A stretch of DNA of 64,000 nt from Fimbriimonadaceae bacterium (GTDB taxonomy: Bacteria; Armatimonadota; Fimbriimonadia; Fimbriimonadales; Fimbriimonadaceae). The stretch spans positions 1-64,000 of the forward strand of contig JADLBH010000027.1 in assembly GCA_020847855.1 (NCBI GenBank), in the 5' to 3' direction. The notes under the pieces were generated by a model. It saw nothing but the letters and a program-made list of their open reading frames with translations, made no database searches and was not told the DNA's origin. The first letter of the stretch is position 1. Each line of letters starts with the position of its first letter. Shown piece after piece: positions 31,914-41,124 of this stretch. Position numbers and translations under genes: made by a program.

Positions 31914-32180
31914 ATGCGATTCTCGGTTCCGTACTTCACAGTCGCGGCTTCCGCCGCCTTAGCCGGGAGGGCTGGCGCGCAGGGCACGCAGATCGCGCAA
32001 CGGTTCGGAGGTGGCGGGCCCATGCCCAACTGCTTCGGCGGAACGAACCTCGAGGTCCGGTTCGAAGCGTGGGACAACCTGGGAAGGGTCTACGAAGACT
32101 TTGACGACGCCAAGCTCCATGGCGTCTATGACGGGAACAAGGACGCTGAACCGACGACGAACTGGGTGAGGCCGCTGTGA
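31914..32180 (+). CDS. A0: degenerate member of the caspase-like A family
   Basis: 88 residues: signal peptide (FTVAASAALAGRAGAQ), a strand PMPNCFGGTNLEVRFEAW matching the head of A1 (PMPFYFSGTDCRASGEAV), and a tail KLHGVYDGNKDAEPTTNWVR matching the end of A2 (KLRGVYAPENVPLPSPLTW). The whole central domain with the putative His-Cys pair is missing, which suggests an internal deletion that kept frame. Its stop overlaps the start of the next gene (GTGA), as in the other cassettes. A single TTTAGTAT-like -10 lies near 31898. Confidence 0.6.
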   Translation: MRFSVPYFTVAASAALAGRAGAQGTQIAQRFGGGGPMPNCFGGTNLEVRFEAWDNLGRVYEDFDDAKLHGVYDGNKDAEPTTNWVRPL

Positions 32181-33088
32181 CCAGGGGCAAGACGGTGCTG
32201 TTCTGCGGCGCGGGCTTGGTCACTCTGGGCGTTGCGGGGGCGGTGTTCCTTTCCGGGCTGCGTCCCACTGCCTTGACCATGAGCCCCGAGGACGGCTGGG
32301 CACTGGCGCAGAGGATCTTCGCCGCGATCGGGCAGGACCTGACCACCGAGGATCCGCTCACACTCGATCGGGACGGCCTGTGGGGCGTGCGAGCGACCGT
32401 CAGCGGCTCGGGCACTTACCTGGTGGGGGGCAACCCGAAGAACGCCAACGTCTCCGTGAGTGGGGGCCGGGAGTACGATTTGAGGAAGTCGGGCGAGCGG
32501 CGGGCCGAGTACCGCTTCACGAGCGCCGAGGAGGCCGGGCGCTATTGCGACGAGATCGCCGCCGCCGCCTTCGGGGGGACCGAGTTCCGGCGGACGCGGC
32601 TGGAGTTCTTGCCCCGCGACGAGCGGGACGGGAGGGGCTGGCTGGTGCGCATGGCGAGCGCGACGGCGCTCTACCACCGGGTCCATCGTGGCTACACGAG
32701 CGTCTCCGGCGCAGACGGCTTGAGCCTCCAGGTGGACGCGGCCACCGGTGCGATCGAGTACGCCTACTGGCAGCCCGACCCCTTCGCTACGAGCGGCAGC
32801 GCGACGCCGACAGTGTCCGAGCAGGAGGCGCGGCGGCTCGCCGAGGAGTTTGTCCAGGACTACCTTCACCCCGAGGAGATCCGCGGTTTTCCGGCCCGGC
32901 TCGGGTGGGCGGCGCAGTACGACCCCGTGACCCGCGAGACCCTGCCCAGCTATGTCCTGGCCTGGCACTTCACCCACCCGGACTATGCCGACCGCATGAT
33001 GGACTGGCCAGCCTTCCAGGACTCGCACGACCAGTGGCACGTGGGCAGTGTGCGGGTCTCGGCGACGGGCTCTGGGAAGGTCTGGTAG
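32177..33088 (+). CDS. B0: exported PepSY-like protein
   Basis: 303 residues from GTG 32177, which overlaps the A0 stop. An N-terminal membrane helix or signal (about 7-26) precedes two PepSY-like units. The second begins VSEQEARRLAEEFVQDYL and ends SVRVSATGSGKVW in place of the usual VDA.TGEV. It is of the same type as B1-B4. PepSY domains occur in peptidase propeptides and inhibitors; an inhibitory or chaperone role toward the A proteins is inferred. Confidence 0.65.
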   Translation: MTRGKTVLFCGAGLVTLGVAGAVFLSGLRPTALTMSPEDGWALAQRIFAAIGQDLTTEDPLTLDRDGLWGVRATVSGSGTYLVGGNPKNANVSVSGGREYDLRKSGERRAEYRFTSAEEAGRYCDEIAAAAFGGTEFRRTRLEFLPRDERDGRGWLVRMASATALYHRVHRGYTSVSGADGLSLQVDAATGAIEYAYWQPDPFATSGSATPTVSEQEARRLAEEFVQDYLHPEEIRGFPARLGWAAQYDPVTRETLPSYVLAWHFTHPDYADRMMDWPAFQDSHDQWHVGSVRVSATGSGKVW

Positions 33089-33124
33089 GCGACAGGTCGG
33101 CGCCCGGTCCAGTAGAATGTCGGC

Positions 33125-33784
33125 ATGTCATTGCTCGCCTCGCTCGCCTTTTTGCTCGCCCAGCAGGGCTCGCCGCCGCCGGAGGGCGCGGTGGTGCTCT
33201 TCGACGGGAAGGACGCCTCGGCCTGGCTCCACCGTGGCACGGGGGGGGCCTGCCAGTGGGACGTCGTGGACGGTTGCCTCGTCGTGAAGGCGGGGACGCC
33301 CGACATCGTGACGAAGCAGGTCTTCGGCGACTACCGCCTCCACCTCGAGTTCTGGCTTCCGCTGATGAAGGACGCCGAGGGCCAGGCGCGGGCGAACAGC
33401 GGGGTCTATCAGCACGGCCGCTATGAGATCCAGATCCTGGACAGTTGGGAGAACCCGACCTATGCGAAGGGGGGGTGCGGGGCGATCTATGACCAGAAGG
33501 ACCCGGACCGCGACGCGATCCGCCCGCCCGAGAAGTGGAACACCTACGACATCGAGTTCCGCGCCCCGCGCTTCGGCGAGGGGGGGAGGATGACGGCCAA
33601 GCCGCGGGTCACGGTGGTGCACAACGGGGTGAGGATCCATGACGACGTGGAGATCGAGAAGCCCTCGACGGCGGCGGCGCTGGACGACGGCCCCCAGCCC
33701 GCGATGGGCCCGATCCTGCTTCAAAACCACGGGAACCCGGTCCGTTTCCGGAACATCTGGGTGCTGCCGCTCGACCCCCGCTAG
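33125..33784 (+). CDS. 3-keto-disaccharide hydrolase domain (DUF1080) protein
   Basis: 219 residues, mostly one DUF1080 concanavalin-like fold: VVLFDGKDASAWLHRG, then DYRLHLEFWLP, ANSGVYQHGRYEIQILDSW, CGAIY and PILLQNHGNPVRFRNIWVLPL. These are the family's landmark motifs, and homologues bind or cleave sugars outside the cytoplasm. A short signal peptide (SLLASLAFLLAQ) is present. It is 36 bases after B0 and may share its transcript. It converges with fusA. Confidence 0.88.
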   Translation: MSLLASLAFLLAQQGSPPPEGAVVLFDGKDASAWLHRGTGGACQWDVVDGCLVVKAGTPDIVTKQVFGDYRLHLEFWLPLMKDAEGQARANSGVYQHGRYEIQILDSWENPTYAKGGCGAIYDQKDPDRDAIRPPEKWNTYDIEFRAPRFGEGGRMTAKPRVTVVHNGVRIHDDVEIEKPSTAAALDDGPQPAMGPILLQNHGNPVRFRNIWVLPLDPR

Positions 33785-33801
33785 CTCGGACGGAGGGGGG
33801 C

Positions 33802-33838
33802 AAAAAAAAAACCCTCCCTTGAGCTCCAGGGGAGGGGT
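33802..33838 (-). terminator. Intrinsic terminator of fusA
   Basis: On the minus strand ACCCCTCCC and GGGAGGGT pair around TGGAGCTCAA, followed by at least nine T. It starts 24 bases after the fusA stop. Confidence 0.88.
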
Positions 33839-33861
33839 AACGGTTGGGGGAAAGATCGGTT

Positions 33862-35991
33862 CTAGCGTCCGGCTTGTGCCTTTGCGACGACTTCCTCGGC
33901 GATGTTGCGTGGGACCTCCTCATAGTGGGAGGGGGTGACGTTGGGGGTGGCTCGGCCCTGGGTGAGCGAGCGGAGGGTGGTGACGTATCCGAACATCTCG
34001 GCGAGGGGGACGTGGGCGGAGACGACGGTGACCCCCCCCTGGGCGGCGTCCATCTTCTCGATGCGCCCTCGTCGCCCGTTCAGGTCTCCGACGACGTCGC
34101 CGACGTTGGCCTCGGGGGTGGTGACCTCGACGTGCATGATGGGCTCCTTAAGGACGGGGCTCGCCTTCTTCATGACCTCTCGGAAGCCGATGCTTCCCGC
34201 CTGCTTGAAGGCGTTCTCGTTGGAGTCCACGTCGTGGTAGGAGCCGTCCACGACGCTGACCTTGACGTCCACGACGGGGTATCCGGCGATGACCCCTGCG
34301 AGCATGGCCTCTCGAACCCCCTTCTCGATTGCGGGGATGTACTCCTTGGGGATGGAGCCTCCGACGATCTTGTTCTCGAAGACGAACCCTTTGCCGACCT
34401 CGAGGGGCTCGATGGTGAGCTCGCAGACTCCGTACTGGCCCGAGCCGCCGGTCTGCCGGACGAACCTCCCCTCGGCCTTGGCGTTGCCTTGAACGGTCTC
34501 TCGGTAGGCGACCTGGGGCTTGCCCTGGTTGGCCTGAACCCCGAACTCACGGTTGAGCCGGTCTACGATGATCTCGAGGTGGAGCTCGCCCATGCCGCTG
34601 ATGATGGTCTGGCCGCTCTCCTGGTCGGTGTGGACTCGGAAGGTGGGATCCTCCTCGGCGAGTCGCTGCAAGCTGGTGCCGAGCTTCTCTTGGTCGGCCC
34701 TGCTCTTGGGCTCGATGGCGATTTGGATGACGGGCTCGGGGAACTTGATGCTTTCGAGCGCGATGGGTGCGTTCGTTGCGCAGAGGGAGTAACCCGTCTT
34801 GACATCGTTGAGGCCGATGATCCCGGCGATCTCGCCCGCACTGACCTCCTCGATCTCTTCTCGCTTGTTGGCGTGCATCTCGAGGATTCTGCCGACGCGC
34901 TCGCTGCGGTTGCGGATCTCGTTGGTGCTGGGGTCGCGGTAGCAGACCGCGACCTGGCTTCCCTTCTTGAGGACCCCGCTATAGACTCGGACGTAGGTGA
35001 GGCGCCCGACGAACTTGTCGGACATGATCTTGAAGGCGAGGCCTGCGAAGGGCTCCTCGTCTGCGGGTTTGCGCTCGAGCGGGGTCTCGTGGCTGGGGTC
35101 CACGCCTGCGACTGCGCCGACATCGAGGGGCGAGGGGAGGAACTCGACGACGGCGTCCACGAGGGCTTGGACCCCCTTGTTCTTGAAGCTGGACCCGCAG
35201 AGGACGGGGACGACCTTGCCGGCGATGGTTCCCGCGCGGAGGGCGTTCTTGATGTCTGCGATGGGGATGTCGGATCCTTCGAGGAATCGCTCCATGATGG
35301 AGTCGTCGAACTCGCTGATGGACTCGAGGAGGGTCTCGCGGTACTTGTCGGCCTCTTCCTTGAGCTCGGCTGGGATGTCCTTGACGTCGAAGGTCTTGCC
35401 GTCGTCGGAGGTGTAGACGGTGGCCTTCATGGTGACGAGGTCGACATATCCCTGGAAGTTGGACTCTGCGCCGATGGGGATGGTGATGGGCGCGCCGTTG
35501 GCGCCGAGGCGGGTGCGGATCTTGTCGAGGACGCTGTAGAAGTCGGCCCCGAGGCGGTCCATCTTGTTGATGTAGGCGATTCTTGGGACTCCGTACTTGT
35601 TGGCCTGTCTCCAGACGGTCTCGGACTGGGGCTGGACGCCTCCGACGGCGCAGTAGACGGCGACGAGGCCGTCGAGGACTCGGAGGGATCGCTCGACCTC
35701 GACGGTGAAGTCCACGTGCCCTGGGGTGTCAATGATGTTGATCTTGTGCTCGGGCTTGTCGCCTTGGCTGCCGCTCCAGAAGCAGCTGGTGGCGGCGGAG
35801 GTGATGGTGATGCCTCGTTCCTGCTCCTGCTCCATCCAGTCCATGGTCGCCGCTCCCTCGTGCACCTCGCCCATTTTGTGGGTCTTGCCGGTGTAGTAGA
35901 GGATCCGCTCGGTGGTGGTGGTCTTGCCTGCGTCAATGTGGGCGGCAATACCGATGTTTCGGATCAGTTCGAGTGGGTGGCTTCGGGGCAT
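33862..35991 (-). CDS. fusA: Elongation factor G
   Basis: 709 residues. AHIDAGKT at 17-24, [12 protein letters not shown] and the five EF-G domains are all present. It drives translocation. It is separated from rpsG by about 10 kb of accessory genes and from tuf by about 4 kb, although order and strand still match the str operon. Its start lies in a region that converges on nothing, so it must use its own promoter in the 270 bases upstream; none was clear. Confidence 0.98.
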   Translation of the reverse strand: MPRSHPLELIRNIGIAAHIDAGKTTTTERILYYTGKTHKMGEVHEGAATMDWMEQEQERGITITSAATSCFWSGSQGDKPEHKINIIDTPGHVDFTVEVERSLRVLDGLVAVYCAVGGVQPQSETVWRQANKYGVPRIAYINKMDRLGADFYSVLDKIRTRLGANGAPITIPIGAESNFQGYVDLVTMKATVYTSDDGKTFDVKDIPAELKEEADKYRETLLESISEFDDSIMERFLEGSDIPIADIKNALRAGTIAGKVVPVLCGSSFKNKGVQALVDAVVEFLPSPLDVGAVAGVDPSHETPLERKPADEEPFAGLAFKIMSDKFVGRLTYVRVYSGVLKKGSQVAVCYRDPSTNEIRNRSERVGRILEMHANKREEIEEVSAGEIAGIIGLNDVKTGYSLCATNAPIALESIKFPEPVIQIAIEPKSRADQEKLGTSLQRLAEEDPTFRVHTDQESGQTIISGMGELHLEIIVDRLNREFGVQANQGKPQVAYRETVQGNAKAEGRFVRQTGGSGQYGVCELTIEPLEVGKGFVFENKIVGGSIPKEYIPAIEKGVREAMLAGVIAGYPVVDVKVSVVDGSYHDVDSNENAFKQAGSIGFREVMKKASPVLKEPIMHVEVTTPEANVGDVVGDLNGRRGRIEKMDAAQGGVTVVSAHVPLAEMFGYVTTLRSLTQGRATPNVTPSHYEEVPRNIAEEVVAKAQAGR

Positions 35992-36186
35992 GGCGGTCTC
36001 GCGGAGGTGGTGTGCTTGGGGTTGGCCGTCGTTGCGGGCTACGCCGTTCGACCGGAGGGATTGTAGACTCGTGTGCAGGTTCTATCCTAGGACGGGCCCA
36101 GGTTGGAGAAGAGGGCTGGGTGGGCCGTTTGCCCGGTTCCCTGGGTTGATGAGTCTGGCTTTGGGCTCGATTGCAGGGCATGACAA

Positions 36187-36220
36187 AGGCCCGAGCCCGG
36201 AGCAAGCTCCGGGCGGGCCT
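36187..36220. terminator. Hairpin between fusA and the gene at 36270
   Basis: AGGCCCGAGCCCGGAGC and GCTCCGGGCGGGCCT form a long near-perfect stem around AA. It lies 50 bases after the minus-strand gene at 36270 and may end that transcript. There is no strong uridine tract on either strand. Confidence 0.5.
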
Positions 36221-36269
36221 GTCCTCTCCTCTCGGCATTTGCCGGGGCGGGAAAGTCGTGGTCTGTGGG

Positions 36270-37448
36270 CTAGTCCTTCATGGTGAAGTCCATGCCGAAG
36301 TAGTCGGTTTTGAGCGCGAAAAGGGCGTTCGCTACGGGTCCGGAGGGTTTGACCCTGACCCTCCATGTGGCGACGCCTCCGCTGGAGACGTGATCTGATG
36401 CGCCGTGGGAGAAGGATCGCACCAAGTTCGCTGTGCCGAGGCCGGTGGACTGGACGTTTTCGAACTGCCCCGTAGTGGTGTTCAGCGCGTCGAGTTCGAA
36501 CCGGAAGGCGCCGGCGGAGTCCATCCTGCAGTCGTAGCTGATGCGGGTCTTGTCGACCTCCGCCACCGCGATGTGCGACGGCAGGGTTGCCTTGAACTCA
36601 ATATTGATCGGGTCCACGATCTGGTTGGGGATCAAGAACTTTTGCACGTCGTAGGTGTCGCCATCCCTCCGCGTGAGGCTCGCGTCGTTGCCCTGGATCA
36701 GCTTTCCGAGCTTCACGGTGGGCGTGGGCTTCATGAAGAACTGGTGCATCACGGCGCCTCGAATGTCGGTGTATCCCCCCGAGCCGATTTGGCTTGCGCT
36801 CCCGTCCGTCGGGTTTAGGGAGAAGAGCTCGTCGCGAATCCCTCGGATCGCGTTGCCGAAGGCATAAAGCTCCTGTATGGACGCGGCCGCGCCCAGTGCC
36901 GGGTTCACGTCGGTCGTCGCACCCGTGAGTCGGTTCACCGTGCGAAGGCCCCCGACTCCAGTCGCTTCGACGTCCCAAGCAAACATTCGGTCGTCAAAGG
37001 TGATCATCAAGCCCTGGATCTTCGAGCTGCCCATGAGACCGACAAAGACCGGCTGGCCCACGGCAGGGATGCGCCAAAGCTCGTCCGCTGCGGCGGAACC
37101 GCTGTCTACGACGGCCCATATCTCTTCTCGCGCGTCCGAACACGTGGCCCGCACGTCGGACTTGCCTCCAAAGTCGTAAAGGGTGCCCACGGATACGCTC
37201 CCGTTGGTTGGATCAATCTTGAAGAGGCGACCGGTCGGGCCGATGGTGTAGATGCTGCCGTGCCAGCAGAAGAGGTTGTTGAGACTTGTCTGCCCGGTCG
37301 GGCCGATGGACACTCCTGAACCGGTGACATTGTTGATTCGGAAGAACTCGCCATTGAAGTTCACACCGAAGACGTTGGCCTGGCCAAAGCCAAGGGACGA
37401 GATCGCGGCCATCGCCGCAGTGAGCGCAAGTTTGTGAAGTCGCGTCAT
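36270..37448 (-). CDS. Secreted beta-propeller protein with the shared C-terminal module
   Basis: 392 residues from ATG 37448. The signal peptide (LALTAAMAAISSLGFG) is followed by propeller-like repeats (FFRINNVTGSG, LFKIDPTNGSV, ELFSLNPTDGS) to about residue 245. The last 110 residues carry the module also seen at 10408 and in the broken gene at 25421 (ISYDCRMDSAGAFRF...GQFENVQST...ATWRVRVKPS). It is probably exported and attached or displayed through this module. An array of inverted half-sites lies just upstream. Confidence 0.75.
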   Translation of the reverse strand: MTRLHKLALTAAMAAISSLGFGQANVFGVNFNGEFFRINNVTGSGVSIGPTGQTSLNNLFCWHGSIYTIGPTGRLFKIDPTNGSVSVGTLYDFGGKSDVRATCSDAREEIWAVVDSGSAAADELWRIPAVGQPVFVGLMGSSKIQGLMITFDDRMFAWDVEATGVGGLRTVNRLTGATTDVNPALGAAASIQELYAFGNAIRGIRDELFSLNPTDGSASQIGSGGYTDIRGAVMHQFFMKPTPTVKLGKLIQGNDASLTRRDGDTYDVQKFLIPNQIVDPINIEFKATLPSHIAVAEVDKTRISYDCRMDSAGAFRFELDALNTTTGQFENVQSTGLGTANLVRSFSHGASDHVSSGGVATWRVRVKPSGPVANALFALKTDYFGMDFTMKD

Positions 37449-37482
37449 GGACAAGGACACTTTATGCCCTCGGGTCAGGGTT

Positions 37483-37528
37483 CTAACCCTTACGTTGGTT
37501 AGGGCCCGGCCCTAACTTTCGTTAGGGG
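37483..37528 (-). promoter_or_regulatory. Four alternating GTTAGGG half-sites before the gene at 36270
   Basis: CTAACCC (37483-37489), GTTAGGG (37498-37504), CCCTAAC (37510-37516) and GTTAGGGG (37521-37528) alternate in orientation. The central pair forms GTTAGGGCC-C-GGCCCTAAC. It lies 35-80 bases upstream of the start codon, so it could be an operator or an RNA hairpin. Confidence 0.5.
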
Positions 37529-37677
37529 TGCCTGGAGGTCGCCATTGGGTGGGCCCTGCCTATCCGGGTACGCGCGCCTCTCCTGCGGTAGGGGTGAGTC
37601 GTACTCCCGACGAAGCACCGTAAACCGATCGAGCGCGGCCCGCAATTTGGTAGGTCCAAGCTTCGAGCCGTCGTTCC

Positions 37678-38697
37678 CTACGCCTTCCTCCGTCGCAACC
37701 AGAACACAGCGGACGTACCCACAAACAGGCCAGCTAGGACAACAGCCACGGCGACCGGGGGGTTCGCTTGCCTCGCTTCGGGCCTGATTCGGTCTGGTCC
37801 TATCGCGGCATCGGAACCAGCCTTGTTTTCGACCGCGCCGAAGAGGACGGTGCCAGTTTCAGTGTCAACCGCCAAGTTCCAATTCTCACCCGTCATGAGC
37901 CACGCTTGGCGAATCTCTAACCTGGAAAAGTTCTTTGCTTCGGGCGACGTCCATGCGGTTTCCTTCGGGAGAGCGTGAACCAAGGTCGCGTGATCGCGTA
38001 CCACTCCATCCCCGGGCCAGCGGAAGGAAGCCATCCCGCGGGCGCCTAACCGCGACTGAACTCGGCCGGATTCTCTCTCGACGGTCTTCCGGGCGATCGC
38101 CAAGGCACTGTCCAACGGAAGCGGCCGGAGCGGATCTGCGCGGTACGAGCGGTTCAGGACTAACATCAATTGCACGAGCCTCCCAGATCCTTGGTCCAGC
38201 CCGGCTTCCATCACATTTCCGCCAATCGTGCGCGTGCCAAGTCGGGATTCAGCCAGTCGGCATGCTACGATCTCCGCCGTTCCCTTGGTGTCAGCGCTGG
38301 GTGACTCCTCGAAGTCCCACGAGTCAAGTTCCAAACCCAAGCCCGTGCCCATCGCCCGCAATCGGGCCTCACGTGCACCTGGTGATGTGGAAAACGCTTC
38401 CGCCTCCGTATCGCTATGGTCGAGCTGCGCGTCCGAGTCCAGAAAGAGCACGGGTCGTTTCCCTGGCCAGTCCACCTCGACGAGGAGGCCGTCTTGGGTC
38501 GCGGAAAAGCCGTTACCCTGGCCACGCAATTCGATGGAGAATCTGGCCGCGTCTAAGTCGGGCCTCAGCACCCTCAGTGCGACTTCCAGGGCGTCTCGTG
38601 CACCTTGCTCAGTCTGACCGTAAGTCACACTTGACAAGCAGCTCGCGCTAAGAAACACGACTACCTGACCGACGCACTTGATCCTACTTGTTAGCAT
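37678..38697 (-). CDS. B1: exported PepSY-like protein with C-terminal anchor
   Basis: 339 residues. The signal peptide ends near SVTYG. Two diverged PepSY-like units follow; the second starts LPLDSALAIARKTVERE and ends LAVDTETGTVLFGAV. The C-terminus is a membrane helix (PPVAVAVVLAGLFVGTSAVF) and a basic LRRRKA tail, a sorting-signal-like arrangement. It starts 5 bases after A1. It should sit on the outer face of a membrane next to A1. Confidence 0.7.
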   Translation of the reverse strand: MLTSRIKCVGQVVVFLSASCLSSVTYGQTEQGARDALEVALRVLRPDLDAARFSIELRGQGNGFSATQDGLLVEVDWPGKRPVLFLDSDAQLDHSDTEAEAFSTSPGAREARLRAMGTGLGLELDSWDFEESPSADTKGTAEIVACRLAESRLGTRTIGGNVMEAGLDQGSGRLVQLMLVLNRSYRADPLRPLPLDSALAIARKTVERESGRVQSRLGARGMASFRWPGDGVVRDHATLVHALPKETAWTSPEAKNFSRLEIRQAWLMTGENWNLAVDTETGTVLFGAVENKAGSDAAIGPDRIRPEARQANPPVAVAVVLAGLFVGTSAVFWLRRRKA

Positions 38698-38702
38698 ACG
38701 CG

Positions 38703-39818
38703 TTACCGAAACCAGTCGTTGGGATATGGGAGAAAGTCATTGCCGGTATACACCTTTGTCAATCTTGTGAACCTATCACCGTAGATAGGTAGCTCCGAAA
38801 ACGAGTTGAGTACATTATCGCCGTAGGGATTTCCATCGAAGTTCGTATAGACGCTAGGTTGATTCAGTAAGTGCTGCTGGGAGGCTAGAGCGAAGAGCTG
38901 TAGACAGGCCTTGTGGACCGTCTGACCCCCAGTAAGCGAAGTGATCAGCCAATCAGCGAGCCGGGAGCCGTCACCAATGAAGAGTTGGCCATATGCGGCG
39001 ACGACGGCCTTGTCCCGAATCGTGAAGGGGTCGTAATTTGTGCCATGTGGTTCAATCGCCGTCAGGAAGGCACTCGAACTCCCCATCTTGCATCCTAGCA
39101 GCAGAGCGAGCTCAACCGGTTCGTTCCCCGTATCGTTGAACGGGGGCCAACCAAACCCGTTCGCTTCCGCCCGCCAGAAGTCGTAGGAGACATCTCCAGT
39201 GCCAATGCTGCTCCACACGAGGTCGCCCTGGCCGGGGCTGCATTGGTGCGCGTTGGGCCCTGCGTGTGTCCATACAACCCAGAATGAAGCGCGCGCGATG
39301 CGTGCCGCGGCGATCGTTGTCGGCCAACTATCGGATAAGTAGGACCGTTGCAAGTTGAGCCCCGAGACAATTCCGTCGGCAGTGCTCGCCAGATCTCCGC
39401 CATAGGTCTCTACAAACTCTGGCAAGTCATGCAACTTGGCCCCGTTCTTGACCACCGAGCTTTCGGCCGCTTCGTAGAAGTTCCCGTGGCTGTCCTTCGC
39501 CTTGAACCTCACCTCGACGCTGGTCCCTGGAGGAAAGTGAGTGGAGTCGAAAGTCAGGCTAAGGCCCTTCGAGGTCGAGGACGGCTCTCCCGCGAGCTTG
39601 AGCCAATGCATGAGGTTTTGTCCGTTGAGGTTGAGCCAAGCTTCGACCAACTCGTTCGCCTCTCCCGCGATCAGCCCTGGGCAGACCGCCTCCCCGCTCG
39701 CACGGCAGTCCGTGCCAGAGAAGTAGAAGGGCATCGGGTCGCTCTGGCCGGTCGTCCCGTTCTGGCTCGGAACCCAGGCGCCTGGGCCCGAGACCTGGGC
39801 GCTAGCCCCTACCGCCAC
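38703..39818 (-). CDS. A1: exported caspase-like (clan CD) family protein
   Basis: 371 residues counted from GTG 39818, but the open frame continues upstream and encodes a good signal peptide (GASALLWLVAVGASAQ) joined to the octamer repeat, so the real start is probably ATG 39870 in another phase. Domain order: N-terminal beta region (PMPFYFSGTDCRASG), Ig-like strand with LTFDSTHF, a caspase-like half with the putative catalytic His in VVWTHAGP and Cys in LLLGCKMG, and the family tail VYTGNDFLPYPNDW. Proteolytic activity is inferred from fold-like pattern only. Confidence 0.65.
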   Translation of the reverse strand: MAVGASAQVSGPGAWVPSQNGTTGQSDPMPFYFSGTDCRASGEAVCPGLIAGEANELVEAWLNLNGQNLMHWLKLAGEPSSTSKGLSLTFDSTHFPPGTSVEVRFKAKDSHGNFYEAAESSVVKNGAKLHDLPEFVETYGGDLASTADGIVSGLNLQRSYLSDSWPTTIAAARIARASFWVVWTHAGPNAHQCSPGQGDLVWSSIGTGDVSYDFWRAEANGFGWPPFNDTGNEPVELALLLGCKMGSSSAFLTAIEPHGTNYDPFTIRDKAVVAAYGQLFIGDGSRLADWLITSLTGGQTVHKACLQLFALASQQHLLNQPSVYTNFDGNPYGDNVLNSFSELPIYGDRFTRLTKVYTGNDFLPYPNDWFR

Positions 39819-39829
39819 GAGCCAAAGAA

Positions 39830-39861
39830 GCGCCGATGCGCCGATGCGCCGATGCGCCGAT
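39830..39861 (-). repeat. Octanucleotide tandem repeat, 4 copies, start of A1
   Basis: Four perfect copies of ATCGGCGC (minus strand) lie 6 bases after ATG 39870. Read through, they encode IGASAHRR-type residues at the start of the signal peptide. With four copies the ATG frame runs into TAG after about 23 codons. Five copies would join it to A1. Confidence 0.9.
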
Positions 39862-39880
39862 GGACGGCATGGTAATTTGA

Positions 39881-39909
39881 ACGTTACCCGCGCTTGGGCA
39901 CTGTGTCAA
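39881..39909 (-). promoter_or_regulatory. Promoter of A1
   Basis: TTGACA (39909-39904), 17 bases, TAACGT (39886-39881), then 10 bases to ATG 39870. The spacer and flanks are nearly identical before A2 and A4. The expected start is only a few bases before the ATG, so the mRNA should be nearly leaderless. Confidence 0.7.
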
Positions 39910-40110
39910 GAGCTCGCTCGGTTCTTTCATACAACGCGCCACTCGTCCTCCCTACTAGTGTAACGTACGCGGGGCGCACCAGCATTCCCTCTCCGCCCCG
40001 GACACCGTTCGGCGCTTAAGGGCATGGGAGTCAACTCTTTGTGCTGAAGTGGGGGGGCCTGCGGCTGGCAGAGGAATCTGGCGCTGCTCGCGTCGGAAGC
40101 TGGGCGGCTG

Positions 40111-41124
40111 TCAGCCTTTCGTCAAGAAGTAGACGACGACGACGAGAGCTGAACCCACTGCGACGAACCCGATGAGACCGGTCCAGGACCCTGGCTTCAT
40201 TGAGCCCGCGGCTTCTTGCACGAGGTTTCGTGAGTCTCCTCGTTCTCCCCGGCTGTCCATCACCTGAAGCACTTCCCCCGAGCAGGCGTCCACTCGAACC
40301 TCCCACTCACGGTCGTACACCGTGTAGACCAGGGGCACGGCGCCGCTGTCCAGCAAGGACAGCGCACGCGCAGAAATCCAACTCTCCCCGGCACTCCAGT
40401 CTAACATGTTCATATACTGCGGGCCTTGCCAGTGAGGCTCGCGCAACGATCCGGCAGCTGCCAAGGCGGCTGCGATCGCCTCATCGGCAGAGACTGGCTT
40501 GCCCGCGGGTGGCTCAAAACTGTACCTCGTGAGCTGGCTGATCTCCGATACGAGACCGGTCTTCGCGTCGAGCCTGACCGAGGTGTGGTTGACAGACCTC
40601 GAAGGGTAGCCGTGTGCGATCGGCTCAAGCTTGACGAACACATTGCGGCTCGTCACCAATCCCTCGGCGTCGGGCTCAGGCACCTCGGCCTCAGTGACTT
40701 GGTCGTGGGACGGCGCACCGACGAGCCTCGCCACCTCTCGCACGCGCTCGAACGCCTCCGTGGTGGAGCGGTACCAGGGACGGAACGGCGGGATCTCGAT
40801 GAAGTTGAGCAGGTTTCCGGGGTATTTCCCGTTCGCGCCACCGATGCTAAGCCCGAGCAAGGCTCCGTCTCGGTCTGAGACAGAGACGCTAACCGTAAGG
40901 CCATCACGATAGAGGTCGCAGCTCCAGTACCCAGGCCTTCGGTTCCTCGGGTGAGGATTATACGTCGGAGCGACGGGCGCGCTGAGTCCGCTCTCGTCGG
41001 GGAACACCGCGATTGCGAACTCGATCGCTATTCGCTCGACGTCAGGGGAGGAGTGGATCTGAGCCTGTGCTCCCACAACCAAGAGGGCTGCCGTGAGCAC
41101 GGCTGTGGGCCTCGTGACAGTCAT
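40111..41124 (-). CDS. B2: exported PepSY-like protein with C-terminal anchor
   Basis: 337 residues from ATG 41124, which overlaps the A2 stop (ATGA). The signal peptide is AVLTAALLVVGAQAQ. The second PepSY-like unit is the clearest in the family: VSADEAIAAALAAAG, then a closing VRVDACSGEVLQV. A C-terminal membrane helix (TGLIGFVAVGSALVVVVYF) anchors it. Same pairing logic as B1 with A1. Confidence 0.75.
   Translation of the reverse strand: MTVTRPTAVLTAALLVVGAQAQIHSSPDVERIAIEFAIAVFPDESGLSAPVAPTYNPHPRNRRPGYWSCDLYRDGLTVSVSVSDRDGALLGLSIGGANGKYPGNLLNFIEIPPFRPWYRSTTEAFERVREVARLVGAPSHDQVTEAEVPEPDAEGLVTSRNVFVKLEPIAHGYPSRSVNHTSVRLDAKTGLVSEISQLTRYSFEPPAGKPVSADEAIAAALAAAGSLREPHWQGPQYMNMLDWSAGESWISARALSLLDSGAVPLVYTVYDREWEVRVDACSGEVLQVMDSRGERGDSRNLVQEAAGSMKPGSWTGLIGFVAVGSALVVVVYFLTKG

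Noticed and set aside
33844-36066. A 740-codon plus-strand frame opposite fusA
   Set aside because: It is the antisense of EF-G and its sequence is a low-complexity Asp/Gly/Val/Leu string.
39830-39861. CRISPR array or REP element
   Set aside because: Units are 8 bases with no spacers, and they sit right after an ATG with a conserved promoter. They fit a slipping coding repeat better.
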